Below, piece after piece: positions 27,434 to 34,101 of a DNA stretch of 64,000 bases. Numbering within the stretch: the first letter of the stretch is position 1; the number at the start of each line of letters is the position of its first letter. The notes beneath the pieces were generated by a model. It was not told the origin of the DNA. It was given only the letters and a program-made list of their open reading frames with translations, and ran no database searches. Origin of the DNA: Fuerstiella sp. (GTDB lineage: Bacteria; Planctomycetota; Planctomycetia; Planctomycetales; Planctomycetaceae); contig JAQWOH010000008.1 in the NCBI GenBank assembly GCA_029245955.1, forward strand, positions 1 through 64,000. Direction: 5' to 3'. The translations under genes were made by a program, and so were the position numbers.

Positions 27434-28360
27434 TCAGATGCCAACCTCTTTGGCTTTAGCCGCCTGATACGCCTGCTCCAATTCAGGCAGCGACGCCTCT
27501 TCCAACGACCGTTCCTGTCGCCTCATTGCGGCTTCAATCGCATGAAATCGACGGCTGAACTTCGCATTGCTCTTCCGCAGCGCTTCTTCCGGATTGACCC
27601 CCCAACGGCGAGCAATATTCGCGACGACAAAAAGTACATCGCCCAGTTCGCCTTCAACCCGCTCCTTCAGTGCGGGATCAGTGACGTGTTCGTCAGGAAC
27701 AGGATCGACGTCCACCGCAGCAGGCACGTTCGGGATGACTCCGTCGGTAAACAGCTCGTCCGCCAGTTCCTGAATTTCTTCACGCAGTTTATCAAACAAC
27801 ATACTGCGGTCCGGAAAATCATATCCGACAGACGCAGCTCGTGCCGCAATGCGACATGCTCGAGCCAGCTGCGGAAGATCTTTCGGAATGCCATCCAGCT
27901 GAGACGTTCGCTGGCGTTTCTCCTCGCGTTTCGCTGCATGCCAGTGCCGCTTTACGTCTTCCGTCGTTTCCGCCTGAGCGTCCCCAAACACGTGCGGATG
28001 CCGACGGACCATCTTATCAGCGATCTGCTGAATCACATGCACCAGTTCAAAACGACGTTCATCTGAGGCGATCTGGGCATCAAGAATTACCTGCAGCAGG
28101 ACATCACCAAGCTCTTCCTGAATGGCTGCGTTTTCGTCGGAATCAATAGCTTCCAGCAGCTCATACGTTTCTTCCAGCGTGTAAGACTTGATCGAAGCCA
28201 GCGTCTGTTGACGGTCCCACGGACAGCCTTCCGGCGAACGGAGTTTCGCAACCACCTCACACAAATGCTGAAAGGCCGGCAGTACCTCAGAAAACTCCGG
28301 TGGCTTTCCGAAGCCACCGGAGGCATCCACGACGTCATTAGCGGGGGCATTTCCTGTCAT
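27434..28360 (-). CDS. mazG: Nucleoside triphosphate pyrophosphohydrolase MazG
   Basis: Hydrolyses (d)NTPs, including damaged ones, to monophosphate and pyrophosphate in the cytoplasm. The 308-residue product has the MazG N-terminal domain with CPWDRQQTLASIKSYTLEETYELLEAI and the metal-binding EELGDVLLQVILDAQ, then a second MazG-like helical domain with ELGDVLFVVANIARRWGVNPEEALR and SNAKFSRRF. An N-terminal extension of about 30 residues makes it longer than the common 260-270. Not obviously in an operon with leuA, from which it is separated by 171 bases on the same strand, though co-transcription is possible. Confidence 0.94.
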   Translation of the reverse strand: MTGNAPANDVVDASGGFGKPPEFSEVLPAFQHLCEVVAKLRSPEGCPWDRQQTLASIKSYTLEETYELLEAIDSDENAAIQEELGDVLLQVILDAQIASDERRFELVHVIQQIADKMVRRHPHVFGDAQAETTEDVKRHWHAAKREEKRQRTSQLDGIPKDLPQLARACRIAARAASVGYDFPDRSMLFDKLREEIQELADELFTDGVIPNVPAAVDVDPVPDEHVTDPALKERVEGELGDVLFVVANIARRWGVNPEEALRKSNAKFSRRFHAIEAAMRRQERSLEEASLPELEQAYQAAKAKEVGI

Positions 28361-28531
28361 GCGGCATAGACTATCGAACTTGCTGTCTCATGAAAACAGG
28401 CTGAAATTGACATCGATGTTCCACAGAATAAAATCGGCAAACGACATAAAGTCGGCATCGTGACCGTGGTCCAGCCCCAGCCCCGTTCATCGAGCGGACA
28501 GGACCTGCGAACCGACTGCGTGCCGCAACAC

Positions 28532-30097
28532 TCACGGACTGTCTGCCACCACCTCATCCGCTGGATGCACCGCATTCTGATGCCGATCAGAATCCGCCTT
28601 GTTCAACGCCTGCAAATAAGCACGGGCTGCTGCCTCAATGACATCCGTACTGACACTCTTGCCCATGTAGTGGCGACCATGAACATTGATCGTCACTCGA
28701 ACCTCTCCCTGAGCGTCCTTCCCTTCGGAAACGCTGCGAACATTGAATTCCTCAAGTCGCGCCGTCAATTCGATAATGCGTTCCATCGCGCGAAACACGG
28801 CGTCAATGGGCCCATCACCGGTAGCGGCATCACACAGGACTGGCTGCTCTTCGCACTGCAGTTCCAGCGTCGCGGTTGGGATCGCTGACGAACCGGCTGA
28901 TGTGTGAAAACTCACCAGTTTCCAGCGTTCCGGTGCGTCTGCCAGACGATTATCAATCAGAGCAATGATGTCGGAATCGTAAACTTCCTTCTTCTTGTCA
29001 GCCAGAATAATGAAATCATCAAAAGCCTTTTGTACGGCGTCGTCATCCAGGTCGAACCCCAGCTCTTTCGTGCGATCACGAAACGCGTGACGACCACTGT
29101 GTTTCCCCAGCACCAAATTTCGTCCCGAATACCCCACATCTTCCGGCCGCATAATTTCGTACGTGGACCGCTCCTGCAACATTCCATGCTGATGGATTCC
29201 AGCTTCGTGAGCAAATGCGTTTTGCCCCACGATGGCTTTGTTCCGCTGCACCTTCATACCGGTGATCGATGATACCAACTGACTTGTCGGGAACAGTCGT
29301 TCGCTGTTGATCTTTGTGTGCACCCCATAATAATCAGCGCGTGTCCGAATGGCCATCACCAGCTCTTCCAGAGCAGCGTTGCCGGCGCGTTCACCAAGTC
29401 CATTGATTGTGCACTCAACCTGTCGGGCACCGGCTTCAATTGCGGACAGACTGTTCGCCACCGCCATCCCGAGATCGTTATGACAATGACTGCTGATGAT
29501 CGCCTGACCAATGTTCGGCACGTTCTGTTTCAGGTAAGAGATCACCTTGAAGTAGTGACTCGGAGTCGCATAACCTACCGTGTCCGGAATATTGACTGTC
29601 GTTGCACCGGCTGCAATCGTCTTTTCAACGACTTCGCACAGAAAGTCCAGCTCGGTGCGGGCCGCATCTTCCGGGGAAAATTCGATATCGTCGCAGAAGT
29701 CCTTCGCATCCCGAACAGACTGCACCGCACGATCAATGATCTGCTGCTTATCCATTTTCAGTTTGTGCTCACGATGGATGGCACTGGTCGCCAGAAATAC
29801 ATGAATCCGCCGCTTTTCGGCACTCGCCAGTGCTTCTTTTGCCTTCCGAATATCGTCGTCCCGACTGCGTGCCAAAGCACAAATCGTGGAACGACCACTA
29901 AACTGACGAGCAATCATCTGTACGGCTTCGAAGTCACCGGGAGACGCGATGGGGAAACCAGCCTCAATGACATCAACACCAAGTTCAACCAGCGCGTTAG
30001 CGACCTTCAGCTTCTGGTTGGTGTTCATGCTGCAGCCCGGAGATTGCTCGCCGTCGCGCAATGTGGTGTCGAAAATGATGATCTGGTCACCGGTCAT
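28532..30097 (-). CDS. leuA: 2-isopropylmalate synthase LeuA
   Basis: Condenses acetyl-CoA with 2-oxoisovalerate, first committed step of leucine synthesis. The 521-residue protein has the catalytic barrel motif [17 protein letters not shown] near residue 10, then [23 protein letters not shown] with the metal-binding His pair and [20 protein letters not shown]. The subdomain has [15 protein letters not shown]. The C-terminal LeuA dimer/allosteric domain carries [19 protein letters not shown], typical of leucine feedback inhibition. A GGAGTG site stands before the ATG. The upstream region has a leucine-rich leader peptide and a terminator-like hairpin (30157-30274), so control by transcription attenuation is likely. 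Confidence 0.96.
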   Translation of the reverse strand: MTGDQIIIFDTTLRDGEQSPGCSMNTNQKLKVANALVELGVDVIEAGFPIASPGDFEAVQMIARQFSGRSTICALARSRDDDIRKAKEALASAEKRRIHVFLATSAIHREHKLKMDKQQIIDRAVQSVRDAKDFCDDIEFSPEDAARTELDFLCEVVEKTIAAGATTVNIPDTVGYATPSHYFKVISYLKQNVPNIGQAIISSHCHNDLGMAVANSLSAIEAGARQVECTINGLGERAGNAALEELVMAIRTRADYYGVHTKINSERLFPTSQLVSSITGMKVQRNKAIVGQNAFAHEAGIHQHGMLQERSTYEIMRPEDVGYSGRNLVLGKHSGRHAFRDRTKELGFDLDDDAVQKAFDDFIILADKKKEVYDSDIIALIDNRLADAPERWKLVSFHTSAGSSAIPTATLELQCEEQPVLCDAATGDGPIDAVFRAMERIIELTARLEEFNVRSVSEGKDAQGEVRVTINVHGRHYMGKSVSTDVIEAAARAYLQALNKADSDRHQNAVHPADEVVADSP

Positions 30098-30156
30098 GGG
30101 TCACTCCTGATTGAATCGAGGCTGCACCTGCGAGTTTACCCGACATGGGAACAAAA

Positions 30157-30183
30157 AAACCCTGAGGCACTGCCTCAGGGTTT
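30157..30183 (-). terminator. leuA attenuator (intrinsic terminator)
   Basis: On the minus strand a 12-bp perfect stem, AAACCCTGAGGC / GCCTCAGGGTTT with a 3-base loop, runs into seven T residues (A-run 30153-30159 on the plus strand). It lies 60 bases upstream of the leuA ATG and 40 bases after the leader-peptide stop, the layout of an amino-acid attenuator. The leader codons contain AAACCTGAG, close to the 5' stem arm, so it could compete for the 3' arm with one bulged G. Confidence 0.85.
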
Positions 30184-30223
30184 GGAAACTTCATTAGATA
30201 AGCATGCGTACCCGAGACGGACT

Positions 30224-30274
30224 TCACGTTGGAAGCAATAGAAGACTCAGGTTTAGAATCCGGCTGTTGTTCAT
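30224..30274 (-). CDS. Leucine leader peptide of leuA
   Basis: A 16-codon ORF upstream of leuA on the same strand reads MNNSRILNLSLLLLPT: six leucines in eleven residues, four in a row, with codons CTA, CTG, CTT, CTA, TTG and CTT. It ends 40 bases before the terminator hairpin at 30157-30183. In classical attenuation, a ribosome stalled at leucine codons during leucine shortage blocks terminator formation and lets transcription enter leuA. No obvious ribosome site precedes the ATG, and a promoter-like -10 sits only about 10 bases upstream, so the transcript may be leaderless. Assigned from sequence logic; not a member of a named family here. Confidence 0.75.
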   Translation of the reverse strand: MNNSRILNLSLLLLPT

Positions 30275-30283
30275 GCCGAAGAG

Positions 30284-30310
30284 ATTATCTTCGAAAAACA
30301 CGATGGTCAA
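30284..30310 (-). promoter_or_regulatory. Candidate promoter of the leuA leader
   Basis: Minus strand: TTGACC (30310-30305) as -35 and GATAAT (30289-30284) as -10, with a 15-base spacer; the overlapping TAATCT would give 17 bases. Predicted transcription start is close to the leader ATG at 30274. The spacer is short, so this is a moderate call. Confidence 0.5.
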
Positions 30311-30847
30311 CCCAGAAACCAAGGTGGATGCCCTGTCTCTGTCATTTCCCGTGACACCGTACCAGTTACTCCGGTTTGGCAACACCGCAGAAATTCCGCA
30401 TAGTCTGTCTGCTAACCATTGAAACTGCAGAGTCGCTGCCGTTCCCGCGTCCGTACGCCGAGCGGTCACAGCACAAATTCGGGTTCGCACCCCGGTCCTG
30501 TCAAAAACAATATTTGGCGCGAACTCATACCCACCTGCCTGCGTCTTCTTCGGTGAGCACGCAGGTACTCCGCCTGCCCCAACTACGAATTTCAGGCCAA
30601 ACGTAAGCAATGGAATCAAGGACAATGATGATCCTGTCATTCGGTCTATCAGGCAACAAGAACGGCGTCGGTCAACTGACCAATGACCTGCTGCATCCCC
30701 TGCGGCAGTGACACCTGAGGAACCACCGCGAACGAAAACGCAGAGCCCGATGTTACATACGATGCCAGGCGTGGGGGTTGAACACATCACATCAGAGATC
30801 TGTGATGGCAATTTTAAATTGCGATTGAAACCCACAACCGACGGGGC
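30311..30847. other. Region between leuA leader and tRNA array
   Basis: 537 bases without a convincing gene. The minus-strand frame that runs through here and ends in the leader peptide has no family resemblance. A T-arm-like segment GGGTTCGCACCCC near 30490 may be a tRNA remnant. The promoter of the rightward tRNA array should lie in its right half. Confidence 0.4.
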
Positions 30848-30919
30848 GGGGTTGTGGTGTAACGGCAGCACAGCAGACTTTTAATCTGCACGGTGAGGGT
30901 TCGAATCTCTCCGATCCCA
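30848..30919 (+). tRNA. tRNA-Lys(TTT)
   Basis: Folds as a class I tRNA: acceptor GGGGTTG/CGATCCC (two G-U pairs), anticodon stem GCAGA/TCTGC with loop CTTTTAA giving TTT, T-arm GAGGG-TTCGAAT-CTCTC, discriminator A as expected for lysine. No CCA is encoded. First gene of the array. Confidence 0.85.
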
Positions 30920-30951
30920 TTCCATTTCGCCTTAAACTGGATGAACAACAG

Positions 30952-31023
30952 GCACTGGTCGTCCAGCGGCAAAGACTCCGCCTTCGTAAGGTGGCAACGT
31001 GGGTTCAACTCCCCCCCGGTGCT
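30952..31023 (+). tRNA. tRNA-Thr(CGT)
   Basis: Acceptor GCACTGG/CCGGTGC, 3-bp D-stem GTC/GAC, anticodon stem CCGCC/GGTGG with loop TTCGTAA giving CGT. The T-loop TTCAACT is normal, but the T-stem GTGGG/CCCCC has one T-C mismatch. Discriminator T, no CCA encoded. Confidence 0.75.
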
Positions 31024-31090
31024 TTCAATAACGCACAGGCAAGACCTGCCAATCTGTTGTGATTGTTGACATCAGATCTTTATTTATCAG

Positions 31091-31161
31091 GCGCCCCTGA
31101 TGTAGTGGTAGCCTGCTGCCATGACATGGCGGAAGCGCACGGTCAATTCCCGCTGGGCGCA
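31091..31161 (+). tRNA. tRNA-Val(GAC), degenerate T-arm
   Basis: Acceptor GCGCCC/GGGCGC (seventh pair C-T mismatched), anticodon stem CTGCC/GGCGG, loop ATGACAT giving GAC, discriminator A. The T-loop GTCAATT has G in place of T54, and two of five T-stem pairs (GCACG/CCCGC) are mismatched. It could be weakly functional or decaying. Confidence 0.6.
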
Positions 31162-31309
31162 AATCGGGGATTTGGTTGGGGCCATGGCACTGCAGTTACA
31201 CGCCCGTATATGTACACCGCGGAGAATGTTGGTCAGCCGAGTTCGCCGGGAGAGATTGAGCAGAACGGTGATTCCATGCAGATCCGGCGAGTCCTATGAG
31301 AGGTATTCC
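31162..31309. other. Unassigned 148-base spacer in the tRNA array
   Basis: Long enough for one or two tRNAs, but no clean cloverleaf could be drawn. A 7-bp inverted repeat TCGCCGG (about 31242) / CCGGCGA (about 31285) encloses 33 bases. It may hold a highly degenerate tRNA or an unrelated hairpin. Confidence 0.35.
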
Positions 31310-31384
31310 TGCGATGGGGCCTGTGCTGGTACGGGCAGACGGTTGTTAACCGTTCAGACGCAGGTTCGATTCCTGCCACCGCAG
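31310..31384 (+). tRNA. tRNA-Asn(GTT)
   Basis: Acceptor TGCGATG/CACCGCA with one A-C mismatch, D-stem GCCT/GGGC, anticodon stem GACGG/CCGTT, loop TTGTTAA giving GTT, T-arm GCAGG-TTCGATT-CCTGC. Discriminator G fits asparagine. G stands at position 8 where T is usual. No CCA encoded. Confidence 0.82.
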
Positions 31385-31480
31385 CTTGTGGCTTCGGCCA
31401 CGGCGGATGCGAGCTAACGCTCGGGAAGACATATGTTCGTCGCCGGAAACAGGCGACAGCAGGTGAAGCGACGTTAACCT
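31385..31480. repeat. Hairpin repeats within the tRNA array
   Basis: Three short inverted repeats in a row: GTGGC-TTCG-GCCAC (about 31387-31400), CGAGC-TAAC-GCTCG (about 31410-31423) and GTCGCC-GGAAACA-GGCGAC (about 31439-31457). The first two resemble the palindromes at 9045-9239. They could be processing signals or inserted small repeats. Confidence 0.55.
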
Positions 31481-31571
31481 GGAGGGACAAGCCAAATAGC
31501 GATAGCAGCTGTTTCGAAAACAGTCGAGCATGCGTGAGTATGCCTTGAGGGTTCGAATCCCTTTCCTTCCG
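31481..31571 (+). tRNA. tRNA-Ser(CGA)
   Basis: Class II tRNA of 91 bases. Acceptor GGAGGGA/TCCTTCC, anticodon stem GCTGT/ACAGT with loop TTCGAAA giving CGA, long variable arm GCATGC-GTGA-GTATGC, T-arm GAGGG-TTCGAAT-CCCTT, discriminator G as usual for bacterial serine tRNA. No CCA encoded. Confidence 0.9.
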
Positions 31572-31591
31572 CTTTTCGCAACCCGGACGTT

Positions 31592-31663
31592 GTGCCTCTG
31601 ACCGAGCGGCAAAGGTGCCGGGCTTCCACCCCGGCCAGGCGGGTTCGAATCCCGCGAGGCACT
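31592..31663 (+). tRNA. tRNA-Gly(TCC)
   Basis: Perfect acceptor GTGCCTC/GAGGCAC, D-stem ACC/GGT, anticodon stem CCGGG/CCCGG with loop CTTCCAC giving TCC, T-arm GCGGG-TTCGAAT-CCCGC, discriminator T as expected for glycine. The next tRNA begins on the following base, so no CCA is encoded and there is no spacer. Confidence 0.92.
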
Positions 31664-31738
31664 TGCGGAGTAGCTTCTGCTGGTAGAAATACGTGGCCTT
31701 GAACCACGTGTCCGTAGGTTCGATTCCTGCCCCCGCAG
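31664..31738 (+). tRNA. tRNA-Gln(TTG)
   Basis: Acceptor TGCGGAG/CCCCGCA with one A-C mismatch, D-arm TTCT/AGAA, anticodon stem CGTGG/CCACG with loop CCTTGAA giving TTG, T-arm GTAGG-TTCGATT-CCTGC, discriminator G. It abuts tRNA-Gly with zero spacing, so both ends must be made by a single processing cut or by overlapping RNase P/3' trimming. Confidence 0.85.
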
Positions 31739-31754
31739 TTTATCGTAAAGACAC

Positions 31755-31827
31755 CGCACCGTAGCCCAATGGTAGAGGCGGTCGTTTCAAAAGCGACACA
31801 GTGTGAGTTCGAATCTCACCGGTGCCA
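31755..31827 (+). tRNA. tRNA-Leu(CAA) with short variable loop
   Basis: Class I cloverleaf: acceptor CGCACCG/CGGTGCC (first pair C-C unpaired, six good pairs), D-stem GCC/GGC, anticodon stem GTCGT/GCGAC, loop TTCAAAA giving CAA, five-base variable loop ACAGT, T-arm GTGAG-TTCGAAT-CTCAC, discriminator A as required for leucine. Bacterial tRNA-Leu normally has a long variable arm, so the shape is abnormal. Confidence 0.75.
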
Positions 31828-31937
31828 TCAGGCTGCGCGTGTCATCATGGCATGGATGGTTTATTACGAATGGATCGTTGCACCGCCGAGATAGTTATGC
31901 AATACCGTGCGTTCGGCCTGGACAGAAAACAAGACAC
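31828..31937. other. Unassigned 110-base spacer in the tRNA array
   Basis: No cloverleaf found. TTGCA (about 31878) and TGCAA (about 31898) could pair. May hold a degenerate tRNA; nothing else visible. Confidence 0.3.
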
Positions 31938-32012
31938 GCCCTCGCAGAGCAGTCCGGAGTGCTCGCTACCCTGTCACGGTGGAGACCGTCGGTTCAAATC
32001 CGACCGGGGGTG
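31938..32012 (+). tRNA. tRNA-Asp(GTC)
   Basis: Acceptor GCCCTCG/CGGGGGT (two G-U pairs), D-stem GAGC/GCTC, anticodon stem CTACC/GGTGG with loop CTGTCAC giving GTC, T-arm GTCGG-TTCAAAT-CCGAC, discriminator G as expected for aspartate. No CCA encoded. Confidence 0.85.
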
Positions 32013-32075
32013 CCTGAATGTCAGATCGCCCGACTGTAGACGATCTGAAACCGGTCCCGCGATATCGTTGGGTGT

Positions 32076-32148
32076 AGCGTGGTCCCCCAGCGGCAGAGGC
32101 AGCCGGTTTAAGCCCGGAACGGTGTGGGGTCAAATCTCACCCACGCGA
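32076..32148 (+). tRNA. tRNA-Leu(TAA) with short variable loop
   Basis: Acceptor AGCGTGG/CCACGCG (first pair A-G unpaired), anticodon stem GCCGG/CCGGA (first pair mismatched) with loop TTTAAGC giving TAA, variable loop ACGGT, T-arm GTGGG-GTCAAAT-CTCAC with G in place of T54, discriminator A. Class I shape, as in the other two leucine tRNAs of the array. Confidence 0.65.
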
Positions 32149-32163
32149 CTGATCATCGTAACT

Positions 32164-32238
32164 GGCACCGTAGCCCAATTTGGCAGAGGCGCTCGGCTTA
32201 GAGCCGAGTTGTTGGGAGTTCGAATCTCCCCGGTGCTA
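32164..32238 (+). tRNA. tRNA-Leu(TAG) with short variable loop
   Basis: Clean class I cloverleaf: acceptor GGCACCG/CGGTGCT, D-arm GCC/GGC, anticodon stem CTCGG/CCGAG with loop CTTAGAG giving TAG, variable loop TTGTT, T-arm GGGAG-TTCGAAT-CTCCC, discriminator A. Its 5' half is nearly identical to tRNA-Leu(CAA) at 31755, so the two are recent paralogues with changed anticodons. Confidence 0.82.
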
Positions 32239-32243
32239 CTTTG

Positions 32244-32332
32244 GGGCTTTGTTTCTCACGGAAGCCTGTCTGTTAAACCGCTGTCAATAAATTCTGAGGT
32301 GGTGATGAGAGGTTCGATTCCTTCAAAGCTCA
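32244..32332 (+). tRNA. Degenerate class II tRNA-like gene
   Basis: Acceptor GGGCTTT pairs with AAAGCTC (one G-T), discriminator A, T-loop TTCGATT with a weak T-stem AGAGG/CCTTC. The length of 89 bases suggests a long variable arm, but no anticodon stem could be drawn. Probably a decayed leucine or serine tRNA; last element of the array. Confidence 0.45.
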
Positions 32333-32883
32333 ATCTATTACGACCACCAGGTCCGCAATCAGAAAAAATCTGCGACACGTCGATTTCCCGGAGCATCGCC
32401 TGAACGTGAAAGGAGGCCGTTGGCCCGCAGAGTTGTTCCATTCCAGCCGGCCGACGGAAGCGGACTTAGTACACAGCGTTGATATCGGGGCAGGAATTGC
32501 CGGTATCGTGAAGTGGCGATGTCGGCGACGATGGATTGACTCGTTCAGGGCGACGACTTCGTATTGACCAGTTTTTCAACCATGAAATAGAACCCGGTCA
32601 ACAAAGCGACACCCGATTTGATTCTCCGTCAGCGTTGCTGCTGAAACGGTCGGAAACAGATTTCTCCCGTTACACCTCTCGATTTCTCCTTCCCATCATA
32701 TACCACCCCCGTGGTGTTGCCGACGCCGCAGCGTCTTTACATGGCATGGCAGGCGTCACCAAACTTCCTTTCTCTCATTTTCATTCCGTCTTCCCAACGC
32801 ATGTCCTGCCGTTTGAGCTGAATGCTGGAATTCAGCCGGCGCTGCAGATATGTCAGCGAATTATCCCTGGGTGAAAACTCCAG
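32333..32883. other. Intergenic region before the exopolysaccharide operon
   Basis: 551 bases with no credible ORF. It is less GC-rich toward 32650-32800, with T-rich tracts, and should contain the promoter of the wza-like operon. No repeat or RNA recognised. Confidence 0.4.
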
Positions 32884-34023
32884 ATGAAAACACCACGTTC
32901 CGAATGCAAGGAATCGCTGCGGACACACGGCGGCATGCTGCGATTGCAGGCATTCTGCGTAGATATCGTGGTGTGCACAGCGGTTTTTCTAACGGCTGGC
33001 TGCCAGAGCGGCAATCATTACTACGCCAAGTCCATGCCCAACAGCCTGCGGCTGACAGCACAATCCAATCCGCAGGAAGCGGATCTGTCGCGATTGGCCA
33101 GCGCGTCCGGTGGCAGTCAGACGATCGGTCGAGGAGACGTCCTGGAAATTTCCATCGCAGCAAGCCTGAGCAAGGACGATCAGTTCACGATGAAAGTCCG
33201 AGTCGCGGAAGACGGCACTGCACAGTTACCGGATATCGGATATGTGATGCTGGCGGGTGTGGAACCCCAGGCGGCTGAAGCCCTGATCGGCCAGCAGGCT
33301 GTGAACAAGGGCTATTATCGTAACCCTACAGTGACAGTGTCGTCCCTCAGCAAAAAGATGAATCGTGTTCGAGTCATCGGTGCTGTGAAGGAACCAAGCA
33401 CGTATGAACTTCCACCTGGTGAAAGCGATGTCGTTTCGGCCATCGCTGCTGCGGGCGGATTGGCTGAAAACGCCGGCGAAAACGTGGAAGTGCGTAACCC
33501 AAACTACGTTGCGCCTGAAAAACGGCCCATTGTTGCCGGAGACCCGGAGGCTGCGGTTTCGACGGTCAGTGCAACATCATCGAACGACAGCATGAAGTCG
33601 TACACCATCAATCTGGTGTCTGCTGCCAAGGCGGGCACAAATAAGTACGTCGTTGAAGACGGCGGTGTTGTCATGGTTGAAAAACGCGATCCAGCCCCCG
33701 TTAAAGTGGGTGGACTTGTGCATAAACCTGATGAGTACGACTTTCCGGTGGGTAACGATTTAACGGTACTGGGAGCGATTTCTCTGGCCGGCGGTACGAA
33801 CAACCAGCTGGCCGACAAGGTCTACGTAATTCGCCCTCTGGTCAACTCTGAGGATCCCGCGGTGATTCAGGTCAGTCTTCGGAAAGCGAAAAAGATGGGC
33901 CACGAAAACATACTTCTCGGCCCGGGTGACATCGTCTGGGTTGAGCAGACAACCGGAACCGTCATCATGGAAGCGTTGCAGTTGATCCGATTCGGAATCT
34001 CCGGATCAGCGCCATTATTCTGA
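32884..34023 (+). CDS. Polysaccharide export outer-membrane lipoprotein (Wza-like)
   Basis: Forms the outer-membrane channel through which exopolysaccharide leaves the cell. The 379-residue protein has a lipoprotein signal ending VCTAVFLTAGC (Cys near residue 40), then the Poly_export domain (GRGDVLEISIAASLSKDDQFTMKVRVAEDGTAQLPDIGYVMLAG). Two SLBB-type segments follow (MNRVRVIGAVKEPSTYELPPG with AIAAAGGLAENAGE, and VKVGGLVHKPDEYDFPVGNDLTVLGAISLAGGTNNQ). The C-terminal hydrophobic stretch EALQLIRFGISGSAPLF may be the membrane-spanning helix. It is the first gene of a three-gene operon with a tyrosine kinase and a polymerase-like protein. Confidence 0.9.
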   Translation: MKTPRSECKESLRTHGGMLRLQAFCVDIVVCTAVFLTAGCQSGNHYYAKSMPNSLRLTAQSNPQEADLSRLASASGGSQTIGRGDVLEISIAASLSKDDQFTMKVRVAEDGTAQLPDIGYVMLAGVEPQAAEALIGQQAVNKGYYRNPTVTVSSLSKKMNRVRVIGAVKEPSTYELPPGESDVVSAIAAAGGLAENAGENVEVRNPNYVAPEKRPIVAGDPEAAVSTVSATSSNDSMKSYTINLVSAAKAGTNKYVVEDGGVVMVEKRDPAPVKVGGLVHKPDEYDFPVGNDLTVLGAISLAGGTNNQLADKVYVIRPLVNSEDPAVIQVSLRKAKKMGHENILLGPGDIVWVEQTTGTVIMEALQLIRFGISGSAPLF

Positions 34024-34101
34024 TCTGTCAGTCACCCAACGGTACCGGTGTTGAATCGCTGTGGCCACAATGCTCGAAACCACGGCAGGAAGCCGATCGA
34101 A

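Noticed and set aside
30470..30515. T-arm-like segment GGGTTCGCACCCC suggesting another tRNA
   Set aside because: No acceptor, D-arm or anticodon arm of suitable spacing was found around it; at most a remnant.
31240..31292. tRNA enclosed by the TCGCCGG/CCGGCGA repeat
   Set aside because: Enclosed length (33 bases) is too short for a tRNA and no T-loop is present.
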